DNA from: Turbatrix aceti
Taxonomy: Eukaryota > Nematoda > Chromadorea > Rhabditida > Panagrolaimidae
NCBI GenBank assembly: GCA_963969345.1
Contig: OZ017768.1
Location: forward strand, 8,828,718-8,892,717
DNA: 64,000 bases
Direction of reading: 5' to 3'
The position numbers and the translations under genes are program-made. The notes under the pieces were generated by a model. It ran no database searches and was not told where the DNA came from. It worked only from the letters and a program-made list of their open reading frames with translations. Positions 47,344 through 59,394 of this stretch are shown here, one piece after another (position 1 is the stretch's first letter; each line of letters begins with the position of its first letter).

Positions 47344-47450
47344 AAGAGGCACTTTGCGAGCAGATTTATTTCCGGCTACACAGGCATTTTACACTTTCCG
47401 ATGTTTTGTGCCAAAGTTGTAGGCACCTATAGGGAGGTTCCAAATTTCCA
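47344..47450. repeat. TTAA hairpin element end fragment
   Basis: TTAAGAGGCACTTTGCGAGCAGATTT at 47344, followed by CATTTTACACTTTCCGATG TTTTGTGCC, matches one end of the hairpin family. No second end is found nearby. Confidence 0.65.
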
Positions 47451-47791
47451 TATCAAAATTTTTTTATATTGTATCAAATTTCATATCAAATTTTCATATT
47501 TTTTTGTGATATTCATCGGATCGCTGTTTTTTTTGCTCCAAACAATTTACTCAATAACAAAAACATACGTGTGCTGTTTGTTGACTACAAATTCAAAAGT
47601 CAACAAAAGGCCGGCCGCTTAGTTAGCAACGAACACGGAAATTTTTTTTGTTGTGATTCATGTTTTTTCCCACGGTTCTTGTATTTACGTGTACATAACG
47701 GGCAAGACTGTACATAGTTTTTCTCTCATTAGATTGTGTTGCAGATTTCAAACACGCAACTCTTAGTATCTTGATCGTTATTGTCAAGAAC

Positions 47792-48385
47792 ATGAAATCC
47801 TGGATTCCGCTGGCATGCATTCTCTTCGGCGTAGCCGTGATTCAAGGTTTGGTTATTTTTTGAATCCAACTGACAATTTTTTGAAAAGAATATTTAGGTG
47901 TAATCGCCATTCGATGTTTTGACAACTCAAATGGCACTCTGGTAGAATTGGTCGAAAACTGCACTTCTTGTGGATACTGTATTAATTTTTTTAACATACG
48001 CCGTTGAATGTCAATACTATTATATTTATCACATTTTAGATAACATGGCTTCTACGGAAAACCAAACTATGAATTCCAACCAAACGTATTCTTGCTTGGA
48101 ATCTCCTGAAATGGCCGTCGGCGAACGTGTTTACACTGGAACCCTTCATTTTCAGTCGTGAGTATACAATTAGTTTTTTTGTATTGTAGATATTTTTTTA
48201 AACACTCAGTTGCAGCAAAGTTGCGTCATGGGTCAACGGGTGAGTAACATTCGGTACATTTTTTCAAAATATGCAATGTATTTATTTTTTTAAGTCAAAG
48301 TGAGACAACAACCGTCGAAGTTTACATCTGCGACACCGATTTGTGCAATAACTTATACTCTGACGCTTCCGTTACCAATTTGTAG
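47792..48385 (+). CDS. Small secreted or anchored Ly6/three-finger-like protein
   Basis: Five small exons (47792-47846, 47898-47978, 48040-48157, 48216-48239, 48295-48385) keep phase and yield 122 residues. The first 19 are a signal peptide (MKSWIPLACILFGVAVIQG). The mature part has six cysteines: IRC, ENC, TSC, YSC, YIC and DLC, ending in CDTDLCNN, the hallmark close of Ly6/uPAR-type three-finger domains. Several N-glycosylation sequons lie in the middle (NCT, NQT). Only six cysteines are present, fewer than in the full fold, so one disulphide is lacking. There is no clear hydrophobic GPI signal at the C terminus, so secretion is likeliest. The exon 2 donor (GTATTA) is weak. The function is unknown. 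Confidence 0.72.
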
Positions 48386-50085
48386 AATGTAAGCCAATTA
48401 CGCCTGTTTCTGTGCTTTGCATCAACGCTAAAGATTTCTGACTAAAAATAAATATTTGTCATTTATTTTTATTACGTTACAATTTCTGATAACAAATAAA
48501 ATCTTATAAAAAAAGTTGAATAAACCTATTCTATTTTTTGTGCCGATATAAATGGATACGATATTCACATAAATATAATTAAAAATTAAAAAAAAATTTT
48601 TATCATTTTTATTGCGTTATATTTAATTTCAAACAAACAAATGCAATTATAAAATGAGGTCAACAAAATTCGAAATCCAAAAAATAATTCAATAATTTTT
48701 TATGCCGCACATGTAAATATCAAAAGGTGTCATTCACAGCACGCGAAACACAGAAGAAGGACCAACTGCAGAAACGGTTATGAAGGATACTGTAGGTATC
48801 TTGGGGACGAAGCCGCTCATTATTTTACGAAACTCTGCATTAAATAACAACACCATGATGTCGTGCATCAGACTTCTACCTATTTGGATGATGAGCAGCA
48901 GAATACTGGCCACGTCTAACAGCAAACCATAGTTTTTGTTTATTCTTACTGTTGGAAAATTACCAAAATCCATATCAGATTCAAATTCTTGCTGGATTAT
49001 ATTTTCTAAATGTGCATATAATATAATAATTATGTATTAGCAGATTGAAATAAATAACTCAAAAGTGTTACCATTAAGATAGTTATTGAACATCGTTGCT
49101 CCATTTTCAAAAAGCAAGGCAAAAAAATGATCAGACATTGATAGAGGATGTTTATATCTCGCCGACGGCTGGTCGACTCTATCGTCTGCGTAGTTTCGCC
49201 AGAGCGTTTGACAAAGTTTGTAATCTTTTCCCAGTTGAGCTTCATAAATATAGCAATGTAAAACAGTGATTCCACTGTTATCAAAATAATGTGAAAATAA
49301 TGCACAATCTATAATAACATTTTTTTTAATTTTGGCCAAAAAACAAAAAATCTTCCTAAATAAGACCAAGTGCATTTTTCAAAGCTTTCATGTTCAAAGT
49401 CTCTTATTTGATTAATAAAAAAAGTAAAATAACGAATGGTTATACGGCATTTCATGTTAGTGTAAAAAATAACACCCCACATTATACACAATGTCCAGAT
49501 TGTGACGTTCAAAATTATCAATCCGGTTGGTGAAAAAACCGTTCGGTTTAGATGACCGTTGAAGAATATCAGTAGCCTGTTAAATGCCAGCGAGAAAGAA
49601 GACAATACGTTAATTTCGTAGAAGGCTGTTAAAATCATTGTCATGACCGTATATAAATAAGGAATTCTAAAAAACCACGTTTTATTTGCTTTACTGTAGA
49701 AATGAAATAATTTGATGTGAAATTCTTACTCGACATGAATCATCTCAGACTTAAAGAAATGTTCATTGTTATGCCCATATACAAGGACCATGTAAATGAA
49801 ACATTGCAAGCCAAGTTGATAGATAACGTTGCATACCATAATAAACATCATGATTACAGCAAATGGTGATTTGAACAATTCGGAAAAACTTTTGTATTGC
49901 TATAATAAAAAATACAATAAACATCATTGGTTTCAATTACAGTATTATACATAAAGTTAAAATAACTCCTTACCTTGCGAAAAGCAGTGATAACTAAAAC
50001 TGACAAAATTTGACCACCAAGCAGAAGCAACAGAAATATGGAACACATGATGATGCGAAAAGCGAACGAAATATGGGACATGCTA

Positions 50086-53000
50086 CACTGAGAAAAATTT
50101 GAATCGTCAGTTGTGCATTCTGACGATTTTGTTTAAAAAAATCTGACGATTTTCATCAGTTTTCAAAACTGACGATTTTCGTCAGAAAAAACTGACGATT
50201 ATCAAAAACTCGATTTCGCCATTTGCGCTATAAAGCTTTTTGTACGTTAAATTGCACATGCAATTGCTTTCTTGTGTATCAGGCATTGTTTTACGGGTAA
50301 AAAGAACATTTGTGGATGGACATGGTACAAATTACAGCGTCTGGTATCTGAAATGCTAGTCCGCGGCGAAAAAAAGAAGAAATCCCTGCAATTTCCTAAA
50401 TAGCGATGCTGGTAGGGGGTAGGACTGCGAAGCTGAGGGTGTGCGGTTCGAATCCCGCAATACAAAAAATGTTTTTATGGTGTTTTTCTATTGTATTCGG
50501 CATTTCTAGTTTTTTGCCAAGCAAAAATACAAATGTTCGAACAATTTTGACTGCCGAAATCGGCCAAAATTGTCGAATTTGAGAGAGGTATGGTAAATAA
50601 AACGCTGTGAATGAACCAGAAAAGCTAAAAATGCGTGGGACAGCAATTCTGAAGCGCAATAAAATTCTCTAACTAATTTTGAAAAAAAATATACACCTTG
50701 TCACTTTGAAAGTTTAGAAAAAATTGAAATTTCCGAAAAAAATTAGGTTTTCGAAACTTTTTAGAACCCGAGTCACAAAACTGATAGCATCATTGTATTC
50801 TGCGTTCATTTTTACCCCTGAGGCTGAATTTGCAAAAAAATGCATAACAAACGCGCTGTTTGTTGATTTTTTTGCCGAACCCTACTTTGAAAATTTTTGT
50901 TGCCTGGAACTCAAAAAAAGTAGGGTTCAGGAGAAATTATACACCGGCGCGTCGGAAAGAGAAAAAATTTTGAAACACCGCCCTTAGACGTAAAAGATGC
51001 TGCGGAATCTAATTTTGATATTCGTTTTTTGATCCGGTTTCGAAAATGTTTCGAAATTTTCGAAACAAAATTTTTGTTTCAAAAATTTAATTTTTTCTTG
51101 CACTTGCCTAATCATTAGGGTAGGACTAAATATAATCGTTAGAAAGAAAATTTTGTTGCGCGTCGAATGCATTTTGGATTGGGTTTCGATCTTTATTATG
51201 TACATAAATATGATTTTTCTAGTACACCCTACTCAAATTTGTCACAAATGCCAACTTTGCAAAACGGGAATCGCCTCATTAGAAAGATGATGCTTGATTC
51301 TATTTGTACCAAAAAAAGGAAGACAATAGACAATAAACGCTCATTGTTTTGAATTTTTTAAATAAATTAAATTCAACCGACTTTTGTCCAGAGCTCCAAA
51401 GCGCACCAGACTGCCGAGGCTTTCGCATGTTGCGCGCGCGAGTCAATGCATTTTGAGGATGTGGATTTCGCACCAAATTACAAAAAAATGTAACTCAGCC
51501 CAAAATTCAGTTTTTTTTATGAAACTTTGTTTGCAGACAGTTTCAGGGGTGTTCTTTATGCTGACATAATTCTTTTTTTTAATTCGTTCAAAATTGACAA
51601 AATCGAAGGAGGTATGGTAGAAAAATCGCAGCGCATAAACAAAATGAGCTAGGAAGGCAAACAAAAGCAATTCTGAAGCGGAACAAAATTCTCTAACTGA
51701 TTTTAAATAAAAAAGTATACCTTATCACCTTAGAAGTTTCAAAAAAAATGAAATTTCTGAGAAAAATTAGGTTTTCGGAACTTTTTAGAACTCAGTTTAA
51801 AAAACTGAGTACGCCATTCGCTTCAGCGTTCATTTCTGCCCCGGATCCTATTTTTTCGCGTAAATGCATTTCGAACGCGACCCATGCCGATTTTTTTACC
51901 AAACCCTACTTTGAAAAATTTTGGTATTTGCTCAACAAAAAAAGGGAGGTTCAGGAGAAAATTTGCACTGGCGCGCGGAAAAAATATAAAATTCTGAAAC
52001 AATCGCTCCAGATGTAAAAGATACTGTAGAATGCGATGCCGATTTTAGTTTTTGGATTACGCTTCGAAAAAGTTTTGAAAGTTCATATTTCAGGAAAATT
52101 TTTTGGAAGCTTGAGTTTCTCAGGCATTTGAAAATTATTATGAATCATATGCATATTTTTACTGGATAGAAAATTTTGTTGCGCTTCGAATTCATTTTTA
52201 ACTGCATGCGTAACTTTATTTTTTACCAAGTAATGAATTTTCTAGTACACCTCCTTTAATTTTGTCAAAAATGAAAATTTTGATAAACGCCAGTAGCCCA
52301 GTTCGAACGACAATACGTGATTCTATTTTGTCAAAACAAAAAATTTACAAATATCTATTCAAAAACCTAAGTTTTCGAATTTAGAAATAAATTTCGTCCA
52401 ATTAATTTTACAATTTGCGCGTTCCGCGACTTTTCCGTTGTTGAGGAGTCTCAACACGAATGTTGCGTCGCAGCGCTCGGCTTGATCAGCCCAACTTTGT
52501 TCTTTTTTAGTCTATGTTCTTTTTTTCGCGTTCGTGTTGTAATTGTTGTTTTTTAGCGTGAATTGTTTTGGTTTTGTTTCAGACTCTTCCGGCGACACCC
52601 TCCAAGCATGTACAACCTACCGGCACCCTTATCCGAGCGAACCTTCCTCCACCGACGTGGGTTTTTGAATTTTTCCAAGTTTTGGGCGTTTTCACTATTT
52701 TTTGTATACCAACCAAGTTTTAATCATTTTTTTTCCGTTTTATGCGATTGTGCCATGAGAGTTCTGCGATTTGTTAGGTAGGATTGCGCTGCGACAGCTG
52801 GGTTGCCAAGATTTGGCTTCACAATTGCAAAAAAAGGTGAAAAATGATTGAAAGGCAGTTGGCATCAAATTTTTTGATAAAAAACGGCTGGGGTTTTATT
52901 TTGTATTCAGTAAGTCCTTCAAGCTTTCAGATTACTTCACACAGCCTTCAGACATCCTTGCCTGCATGCAAAATGTAAGTTTTTGGAAAAAACTTGAAAT

Positions 53001-53482
53001 CCGAGTTAACTTTCTTGATTTTTAGGCCCAATCGGCTTCATCAACGATCAAGGGGCAGCGGTGAAATCGACGTTGACGACGACGACATGATGATCTTCAA
53101 ACGATGACTCAACAATGGCTGATACGGTTTCTGGTCTACTTCTGCGACGGACTACACGCCAGGCACGAACAAGCAACATCGCCACCACAGACGACAACTG
53201 CCACCACAGATCTTTTTATTGTGATAAGTCGTTGATTTTTTGTTTGATTGTGATAAATTGTTATGTAAACTGTGTATATAGGACACGGAGGGCACAAAAG
53301 GGTGAGGCGAACGGCAAAAAGCAGGGGGGCGAAAAAGCGGGAGAAAAACACGATCGTCATTTTTTTCTGACGAATTCGTCAGTTTTTTCTAACGATGCAT
53401 TCGTCAGTTCAACTGACGTCTGTGCACAGCACCAAAAAACTGACGAATTCGTCAGAAAAAACTGACGATATTTTTTTCAGTG
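50086..53482. mobile_element. 3.4 kb TA-target element inserted in receptor P1
   Basis: The ends CACTGAGAAAAATTT and CACTGAAAAAAATATC (complement, right) are inverted, with subterminal CTGACGATTTTCGTCAG-type repeats at both ends. TA flanks both sides (50084-50085 and 53483-53484). Taking the element and one TA away restores an exon consistent with all paralogues (HVLSMSHISF), which fixes the borders. The interior has hairpin segments (50700-52400) and the same spliced-gene relic as the element at 44106. A Tc1/mariner-like origin is suggested by the TA target only, and no transposase was found. Confidence 0.8.
52583..53064 (+). pseudogene. Spliced-gene relic inside P1 transposon
   Basis: Blocks TLPATPSKHVQPTGTL, VGLRCDSWVAKIWL and AQSASSTIKGQR, bounded by splice-like sites, parallel the exons at 45838-46435. 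They are too diverged to name a product. The pair suggests a once-active gene carried by this transposon family or captured by its ancestor. Confidence 0.5.
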
Positions 53483-53964
53483 TAAGGACATGCACCATGT
53501 ATCCCAGGGGTAAGCAATTTGAATCATTTAATAAAAAATAACAGTTGTGGAAAGTTAGCGTATCGTTGACATTAATGTTAAAAGCGCTTTCATAGTATTC
53601 TTCATAGTCTAAAGGCGCCTCGCCGTCTAAGTAAGGGCGATTGACCCTTGCGTCGAAAAGATCCTCAGTGCCATCACACTGTAGCCATACAAAGCACGAA
53701 ACCATTTTAACACGTTTTGTCTTACCGGAGGTGTTTATCTATCAATGTTAGCCAATGTCAGACACCAAAAATTGTTCTCAGAACTGCACCTGCTAGGAGA
53801 TTGAAAGGATAATCGATTACGCGTTTATTTTTACGCCGAAAAACAACTTGATATATACATGTCCCGCGTATGCCGCTGTGCATAACGCACATCCGCACAA
53901 TTAAAAACCCAAAGAATCAGTCAATAATTTTTATGCCGCACATGTAAATATCAAAAGTTATCAT

Positions 53965-55481
53965 TCACAGCACGCGAACCACAGAAGAAGGACCAACTGC
54001 GGAGACGGTTATGAAGGACACTGTAGGTATCTTGGGAACGAAGCCGCGCATGATTTCGCGCACCTCTGCGTTGAATATTATAACCATTATTGCGTGCATC
54101 AAGCTTCGACTTATTCGCATAAAGAGGAGCATTATGCTGGCAACGTCTAGCAGCAAACCATAGTCATGCTTTATTCTCACTGTTGGAAACTTACTGAACT
54201 CTACAAATGGTTCAAAATCTTGCATGATTATGGTGTCTGAAAATTAATAAATATATATGAGTAGTTTGAAATTATTGAAAAGAGTTACCAAAAAGATAAT
54301 TTAAAAACTGCGTAGCTCCATTTTCAAAAACCAAGGCAAAAAAGATGATCAAGCACTGATAGAGAATGTTGATATCCCGCCGACGGCTGGTCGACAGTAT
54401 CGCCTGCGTGGTTTCACTTGTGCGCTTAATAAAATTAATAAATTTTTCCCATTTCAACTTGAAAAAAATGGCAATGTAAAATAGTGATTCCACGGTTATC
54501 AAACCAATATGATAGTAATGCAAACACTAAAAAGCAATTTCGTAATTTGAAAACAAATAAACGTTCTTACAAGAGAAGACCACTTGCATTTTTTAACACT
54601 GCTGGGTACAATATCCCTAGGTGAATTAATAAAAAATGTAAAATAACTAATACTTATGCGGCACTTCATGACAGTGTAAAACATGACTCCCCAGCCAATA
54701 CCCGCTGTCCAGATTGAAGCATTCAAAAACATCAATCCAGTTGGCGAAAAAACTGTTCTATTCAAATGACCATTGAAGAATATAAAAAGTCTGTTAAGTG
54801 ACAGCAGGAATGAAGACATAACGTTGATTTCATAAAAAGTCGTAAGAATTATGGTTAGGATCATATAAAAATAATTAATTCTGAAATCCTCGTATCAATT
54901 GTTTTACAGTGATCATTTTTAATTTTTACTCAGTATAAGTAGTATCCGTTTTCAAAAAATATTCGTCATTGTGACCGTAAACAAGTGCGGTGTATATAAA
55001 ACACTGCAAGCCAAGCTGATAGAGAATATTGCAGACCATAATGGAAATCATGATGACTGCAAATGGAGATTCGAACAATTTTGAGAACCTATCGTACAGC
55101 TAAAAACATCAATTGTTTAGATTTAGTGTTGCATAAACTTTTTTTAACCTTGCGAAAAGCATTGATGACTAAAACTGATAGAATTTGGCCACCGAACAGC
55201 AACAGTATAAATATGGAACACATGATGATTCGAGCAGCGAATGACATATGGGACATGCTCATGAGGTGTAACTGGTATAAAAAAGGATAACAGTTAGAAT
55301 CATTGAGAAGAAAGTAACAGTTGTGAATAGTTAGCGTGTCGTTAACATCAATGTTGAAGGCGCTTTCATAGTATTCTCCATAGTCTAACGGAGCATCGCC
55401 TTCCAGATAGGGGCGATTGACCCTTGCGTCGAAGAGGTCGTCTGTGCCGTCACAGTATAGCCATACACGACACGAAGTCAT
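53965..55481 (-). CDS. Serpentine 7TM receptor P2 (unassigned family)
   Basis: Exons 55481-55149, 55099-54930, 54880-54571, 54526-54289 and 54236-53965 give 440 residues with every junction in phase. A ~70-residue N-terminal ectodomain has spaced cysteines (TSCRVWLYC, IHNCYFLLNDSNCYP) and an acidic stretch. TM1 is ARIIMCSIFILLLFGGQILSVLVI, TM2 SPFAVIMISIMVCNILYQLG, TM3 contains INVMSSFLLSLNRLFIFF, and TM7 ends RSLMHAIMVIIFNAEVREIM. The NR after TM3 and N-x-x-x-R after TM7 resemble nematode chemoreceptors of the Srx/Srt/Srv type, but no class could be fixed. There is no N-terminal signal peptide. Likely a sensory GPCR. P2 is intact and was used as the reference for the others. Confidence 0.82.
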
Positions 55482-55817
55482 TTTTGAAATTTCTTGTTTT
55501 ACCACGGAAGTGTATCTACCTTTGTTGACAAATATCAAAAGCACCCAACACGCTCTTATGTATATGTATCTATGTTAGAATTGCACCTGTAAGGCGAAAG
55601 AACCATTTTTAGAGTCATTTAGCAAGCAAATTACACCAGTTTCCGTGTTTCGCATTAACGCTAAAGATTTTTATTTTTAAAAATGTTTTGTCATTTTTCA
55701 TTGCGTTGTAATTTTTGATAACAAACAAATAAAATTATAAAATGAGGTCCACAAAATTCAAAAATATTTAATTTTATAATTTTTTATGCCGCACATGTAA
55801 ACATCAAAAGTTATGAT

Positions 55818-57711
55818 TCACAGCACACGAACCACAGAAGAAGACCCAACTGCGGATACGGTTATGAAGGATACTGTAGGTAACTTAGGAACGAAGCCGC
55901 GCATGATTTCGCGCACCTCTGCGTTGAATATTATAACCATTATTGCGTGCATCAAACTTCTACTAATGCGAACGATGAGAAGTAAAATGCTTGCAACATC
56001 TAAAATAAAGCCATAGTTGCGGTTGATGTGTGCCATTGGAAAGTTTCCCATGTCCACATCTAAGTCATCATCAGTGATCATGGTGTCTGAAAGCATAAAT
56101 TCACTTAAAAAATTGTTTTTAGAATTTTATTTCTTTTTTATTTTTAGAATTTGAAAATCATACTTTTGGTCGAAAAAATGAAGGTCAAATTTTTTTTTGT
56201 TTTTGCGGCCGGTCTAAAATTCTCAGACCGGTCGGATTTTATGCCTGGGTTTCCGTCCCTACAACTTCGACACAAAACATTTTCGGTGGCAAAATATTAA
56301 AGCTGTGTCACCAATCCTTAATTGGCTCGCAGATCCTCTCTTAAGAATACCGTATAGATAAAGATTTAATTGCGCAGCCGCATTTTCAAAAACAAGGGCA
56401 AAAAAGATGATCAGGCATTGATAGAGAATATTCATGTCCTTCCGGCGGCTGGTTGACTGCATTGTCTGTGGTGTTATTCCAGTGCCTTTAATAAAATTGA
56501 TAATCTTTTCCCATTTTAGCTTGATAAATATGGCAGTGTAAAATAGTGATTCCACGGTTATCAAAGCGATGTGAAAATAATGCAAAACCTAAAAATTTGT
56601 TGTTATCTACCGGAAAGACATCAAACTAACCAAATTAGACCATTTGCATTTTGCAACACTGTTTTTGCTAAGATTCCTTGAAGTGTTCATGTAGTACGCG
56701 AAATAAGTAATCACAAGGTCGCAGAACATGATTGTATAAAAAACGACCCCCCACGCGATGCCTGCTGTCCAGATTATGACGTTAAAAATTATCAATCCGG
56801 TTGACGAAAAAACCGTTTGGTTCAAATGACCGTTAAAGAATATTAAAAGTCTGTTAAATGCCAGCAAGAAAGAAGACATGACGTTGATTTCGTAGGAAGC
56901 CGTCAGAATAATGGTTTGGGCCATTAAAATATACGGTATTCTGAAGTTTTTTAATGCAAATTTTATGTACATAAACTTAAAAATGACACGTTGTTTTTCT
57001 AATTGTATTTACATTTATTTTTACTGTAACTTACTCAGAAAAAATAATTGAAGTTTTAAAAAAATATTCGTTGTTGTGACCGTATACGAGAACGGTGTAC
57101 ACAAAGCATTGTAAACTCAATTGATAGAAAATGTTGCAAGCCATAATGGAAACCATGATAACAGCAAATGGTGACTCAAATAATTTTGTGACGGTTTTGC
57201 ATTGCTAAAAATATTTATTTCAACGTTTACAAATAGTTTTTTTTTATTAATTTCAACCTTACGAAAAGCGTTGATGATCAAGGCAGATAGAATCTGGCCA
57301 CTGATCAGCAAACAAAAAAAAGTAGAACACATAATAACTCGAACAGCGAACGAAATGTGCGACAGACCCATGACGTGTACCTGATTTGTATTTATAAAAA
57401 TTATTATGCTACTACACGATTGATATTTATTTTGAGTCGGTCTGCGAACCGATTTGTTCAACGATTTATTGCTATATTTTTCTATTAGATAAACACTATA
57501 CCTGATATCCCAGTGGATAGCAATTAGAATCATTCAATAAAAAATAACAGTCGTGCAAAGTAAGCGTTTCGTTGACATCAATGTTGAAAGCGCTTTCGTA
57601 GTATTCTCCATAATCCTCTGGAGCGTCGCCTACCAAATAAGGACGGTTAACCTGTGCGTCAAAAAGATCATTTGTTTCTACACAACGTAGCCAGGCTTGG
57701 CACCATGCCAT
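55818..57711 (-). CDS. Serpentine 7TM receptor P3 with an extra intron
   Basis: Exons 57711-57502, 57380-57258, 57204-57035, 56940-56631, 56588-56351 and 56086-55818 total 439 residues. The two first exons together are 333 bases, exactly the size of the single exon 1 in P2 and P5; the 121-base interruption has GT/AG ends and is probably a new intron. Ectodomain and helices match P2 (MAWCQAWLRC, LLAFNRLLIFFNGHLN, RSLMHAIMVIIFNAEVREIM). The ATG at 57711 was chosen over a TTG to match its paralogues. Intron 4 (56350-56087) contains a hairpin-element fragment directly after the donor GTATTC. If both introns splice, the receptor is complete. Confidence 0.8.
56150..56345. repeat. TTAA hairpin element fragment in P3 intron 4
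   Basis: GGCTCGCAGATCCTCTC followed by TTAA (end at about 56345) and the block CTACAACTTCGACACAAAACATTTTC match one end of the hairpin family. A short palindrome CCGGTCTAAAATTCTCAGACCGG lies at about 56208-56232. The other end has been lost. Confidence 0.65.
57381..57501 (-). other. Probable recently gained intron in receptor P3
   Basis: On the minus strand it starts GTATAG after GGATATCAG and ends AAATCAG before GTACACG, so both borders lie in similar CAG-GTA sequence. It contains GGTTCGCAGACCGACTC, resembling the ends of the TTAA hairpin family. P1, P2, P4 and P5 have uninterrupted coding sequence at this place. Confidence 0.65.
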
Positions 57712-57754
57712 TCTGATTGCCAATGTGAAATCTGGAAAGCAACCACAATATTAA

Positions 57755-59394
57755 CAGACACTCTGCGAGCCGATTTGGGACCAAGGTGGGGAGAAGGACA
57801 CATCATTTTGACACTTTCAAATGTTTTGAGTCAGAGTTGTAGGCCTTCGGGGGAAAGGTCCAAAGCCGCGATATTTTATTTTATAAAATTCGGATTCACG
57901 AGATTCGGCTTCAGAAGTGTTTTTCATAAAAAATAGTGCCCCGTGCTACGTTGGTTATGAAAAATTCTGAGAAAATTAATATAGGGGTTTCTGAGGACGG
58001 CGGATCCAATGACATACTCAGAATTTTTTTTGAGTTACGGTAATTATCGATTTTTTGATATCATACGTTTTCAAACCGCTATCATATTCGGATCTCAAAC
58101 TTAAGCGGTAATTCGATAAGCCTATCTTCTTCCCCGTTGTTTTTTATATCGGAAAAAGTAAAACGCAAAAAAAAATCGCGTGCCCAAGGTTGTCATAAAT
58201 TTTAATTTATGCTCCAGACTCGACACCAAAGCCCTGCGCGCAACGTGCACGCATGATTTTGCGCTGCTGCACACGCGTATTGACCTTTATTTTTTAGACA
58301 CATGCCTAACTTATTATAAAAATCGTTTTTGGAACCATTCAATAGGTGTGCCAAGGCGGGAAGGTGTACAGTAGTCTTTTTTCCAAGCTTCACCTGTAAA
58401 ATGCCTGAGGCTATTAGCCATGAACATTTTGACAAAAATGACCTAATCTATCTTTTAGAGAGTTCAATTCTCTATGGAGTATAAAATTTTCAGATTTTTA
58501 CCTTTATTTTTGGGTTCGGTACATTCATTTAAAAAACATACACCAAGTTTAACCTTCATTTTTCTGCCGACGCTTCTCTTAAGAAATAAAAATCTCATAA
58601 TTTGAAGTCAAATTTAGAACATGTTGGGCAAATTAAGCTACAGTATCCAAAAAATACGGTGAAAATCTGAAAATTTTATACACCATAGAGAATTGAATTC
58701 TCTAAAAGATAGATTAGGTCATTTTTGTCAAAATGTTCATGGCTAATAGCCTCAGGCATTTTACAGGTGAAGCTTGGAAAAAAGACTACTGTACACCTTC
58801 CCGCCTTGGCACACCTATTGAATGGTTCCAAAAACGGTTTTTGTAATAAGTTAGGCATGTGTCTAAAAAATAAAAGTCAATTCGCGTGTGCAGCGGCGCA
58901 AAATCATGCGTGCACGTTGCGAGCAGGGCTTTGGTGTCGAGTCTGGAGCATAAATTAAAATTTATGACAACCTTGGGCACGCGATTTTTTTTTGCGTTTT
59001 ACTTTTTCCGATACAAAAAACAACGGGGAAGAAGATAGGCTTATCGAATTACCGCTTAAGTTTGAGATCCGAATATGATAGCGGTTTGAAAACGTATGAT
59101 ATCAAAAAATCGATAATTACCGTAACTCAAAAAATATTCTGAGTATGTCATTGGATCCGCCGTCCTCAGAAACCCCTATATTAATTTTCTCAGAATTTTT
59201 CATAACCAACGTAGCACGGGGCACTATTTTTTATGAAAAACACTTCTGAAGCCGAATTTCGTGAATCCGAATTTTATAAAATAAAATATCGCGGCTTTGG
59301 ACCTTTCCCCCGAAGGCCTACAACTCTGACTCAAAACATTTGAAAGTGTCAAAATGATGTGTCCTCGATCCTAAATCGGCTCGCAGAGTGTCTG
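57755..59394. mobile_element. TTAA-target hairpin element 3
   Basis: 1640 bases, with ends CAGACACTCTGCGAGCCGATTT and the complement, flanked by TTAA at 57751-57754 and 59395-59398. The arms are near-identical complements meeting around 58580, longer than in the other two members. No coding capacity beyond mirror-image open frames. The arms are still highly similar, so insertion is recent. Confidence 0.88.

Larger units (their letters stand above)
48734..53705 (-). pseudogene. Serpentine receptor P1, split by transposon and mutated
   Basis: Exon order matches P2-P5: exon 1 (53705-53483 continuing at 50083-49974), exon 2 (49899-49730), exon 3 from 49666, exon 4 near 49310-49060 and exon 5 to 48734. 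A 3.4 kb element (50086-53482) sits in exon 1 between the ectodomain and TM1. The donor after exon 3 has GG where paralogues have GT. Exon 4 lacks one base in the A run coding for LIIFFAL, shifting the frame to LPCFLKM. The last exon is open. It is a recent pseudogene, since most of the coding sequence is otherwise preserved. Confidence 0.85.

Noticed and set aside
50404..50465. tRNA-like sequence with GGTTCGAATCC
   Set aside because: The T arm does not pair as a regular 5 bp stem with a 7-base loop, and no acceptor or anticodon stem could be drawn. At most a tRNA-derived B-box remnant in the transposon.
50076..53493. GGACATGC 8 bp direct repeats as target duplication, suggesting a hAT-type element
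   Set aside because: The repeat is part of the ancestral coding sequence (GCATGTCC twice). Only a TA duplication restores the family reading frame.
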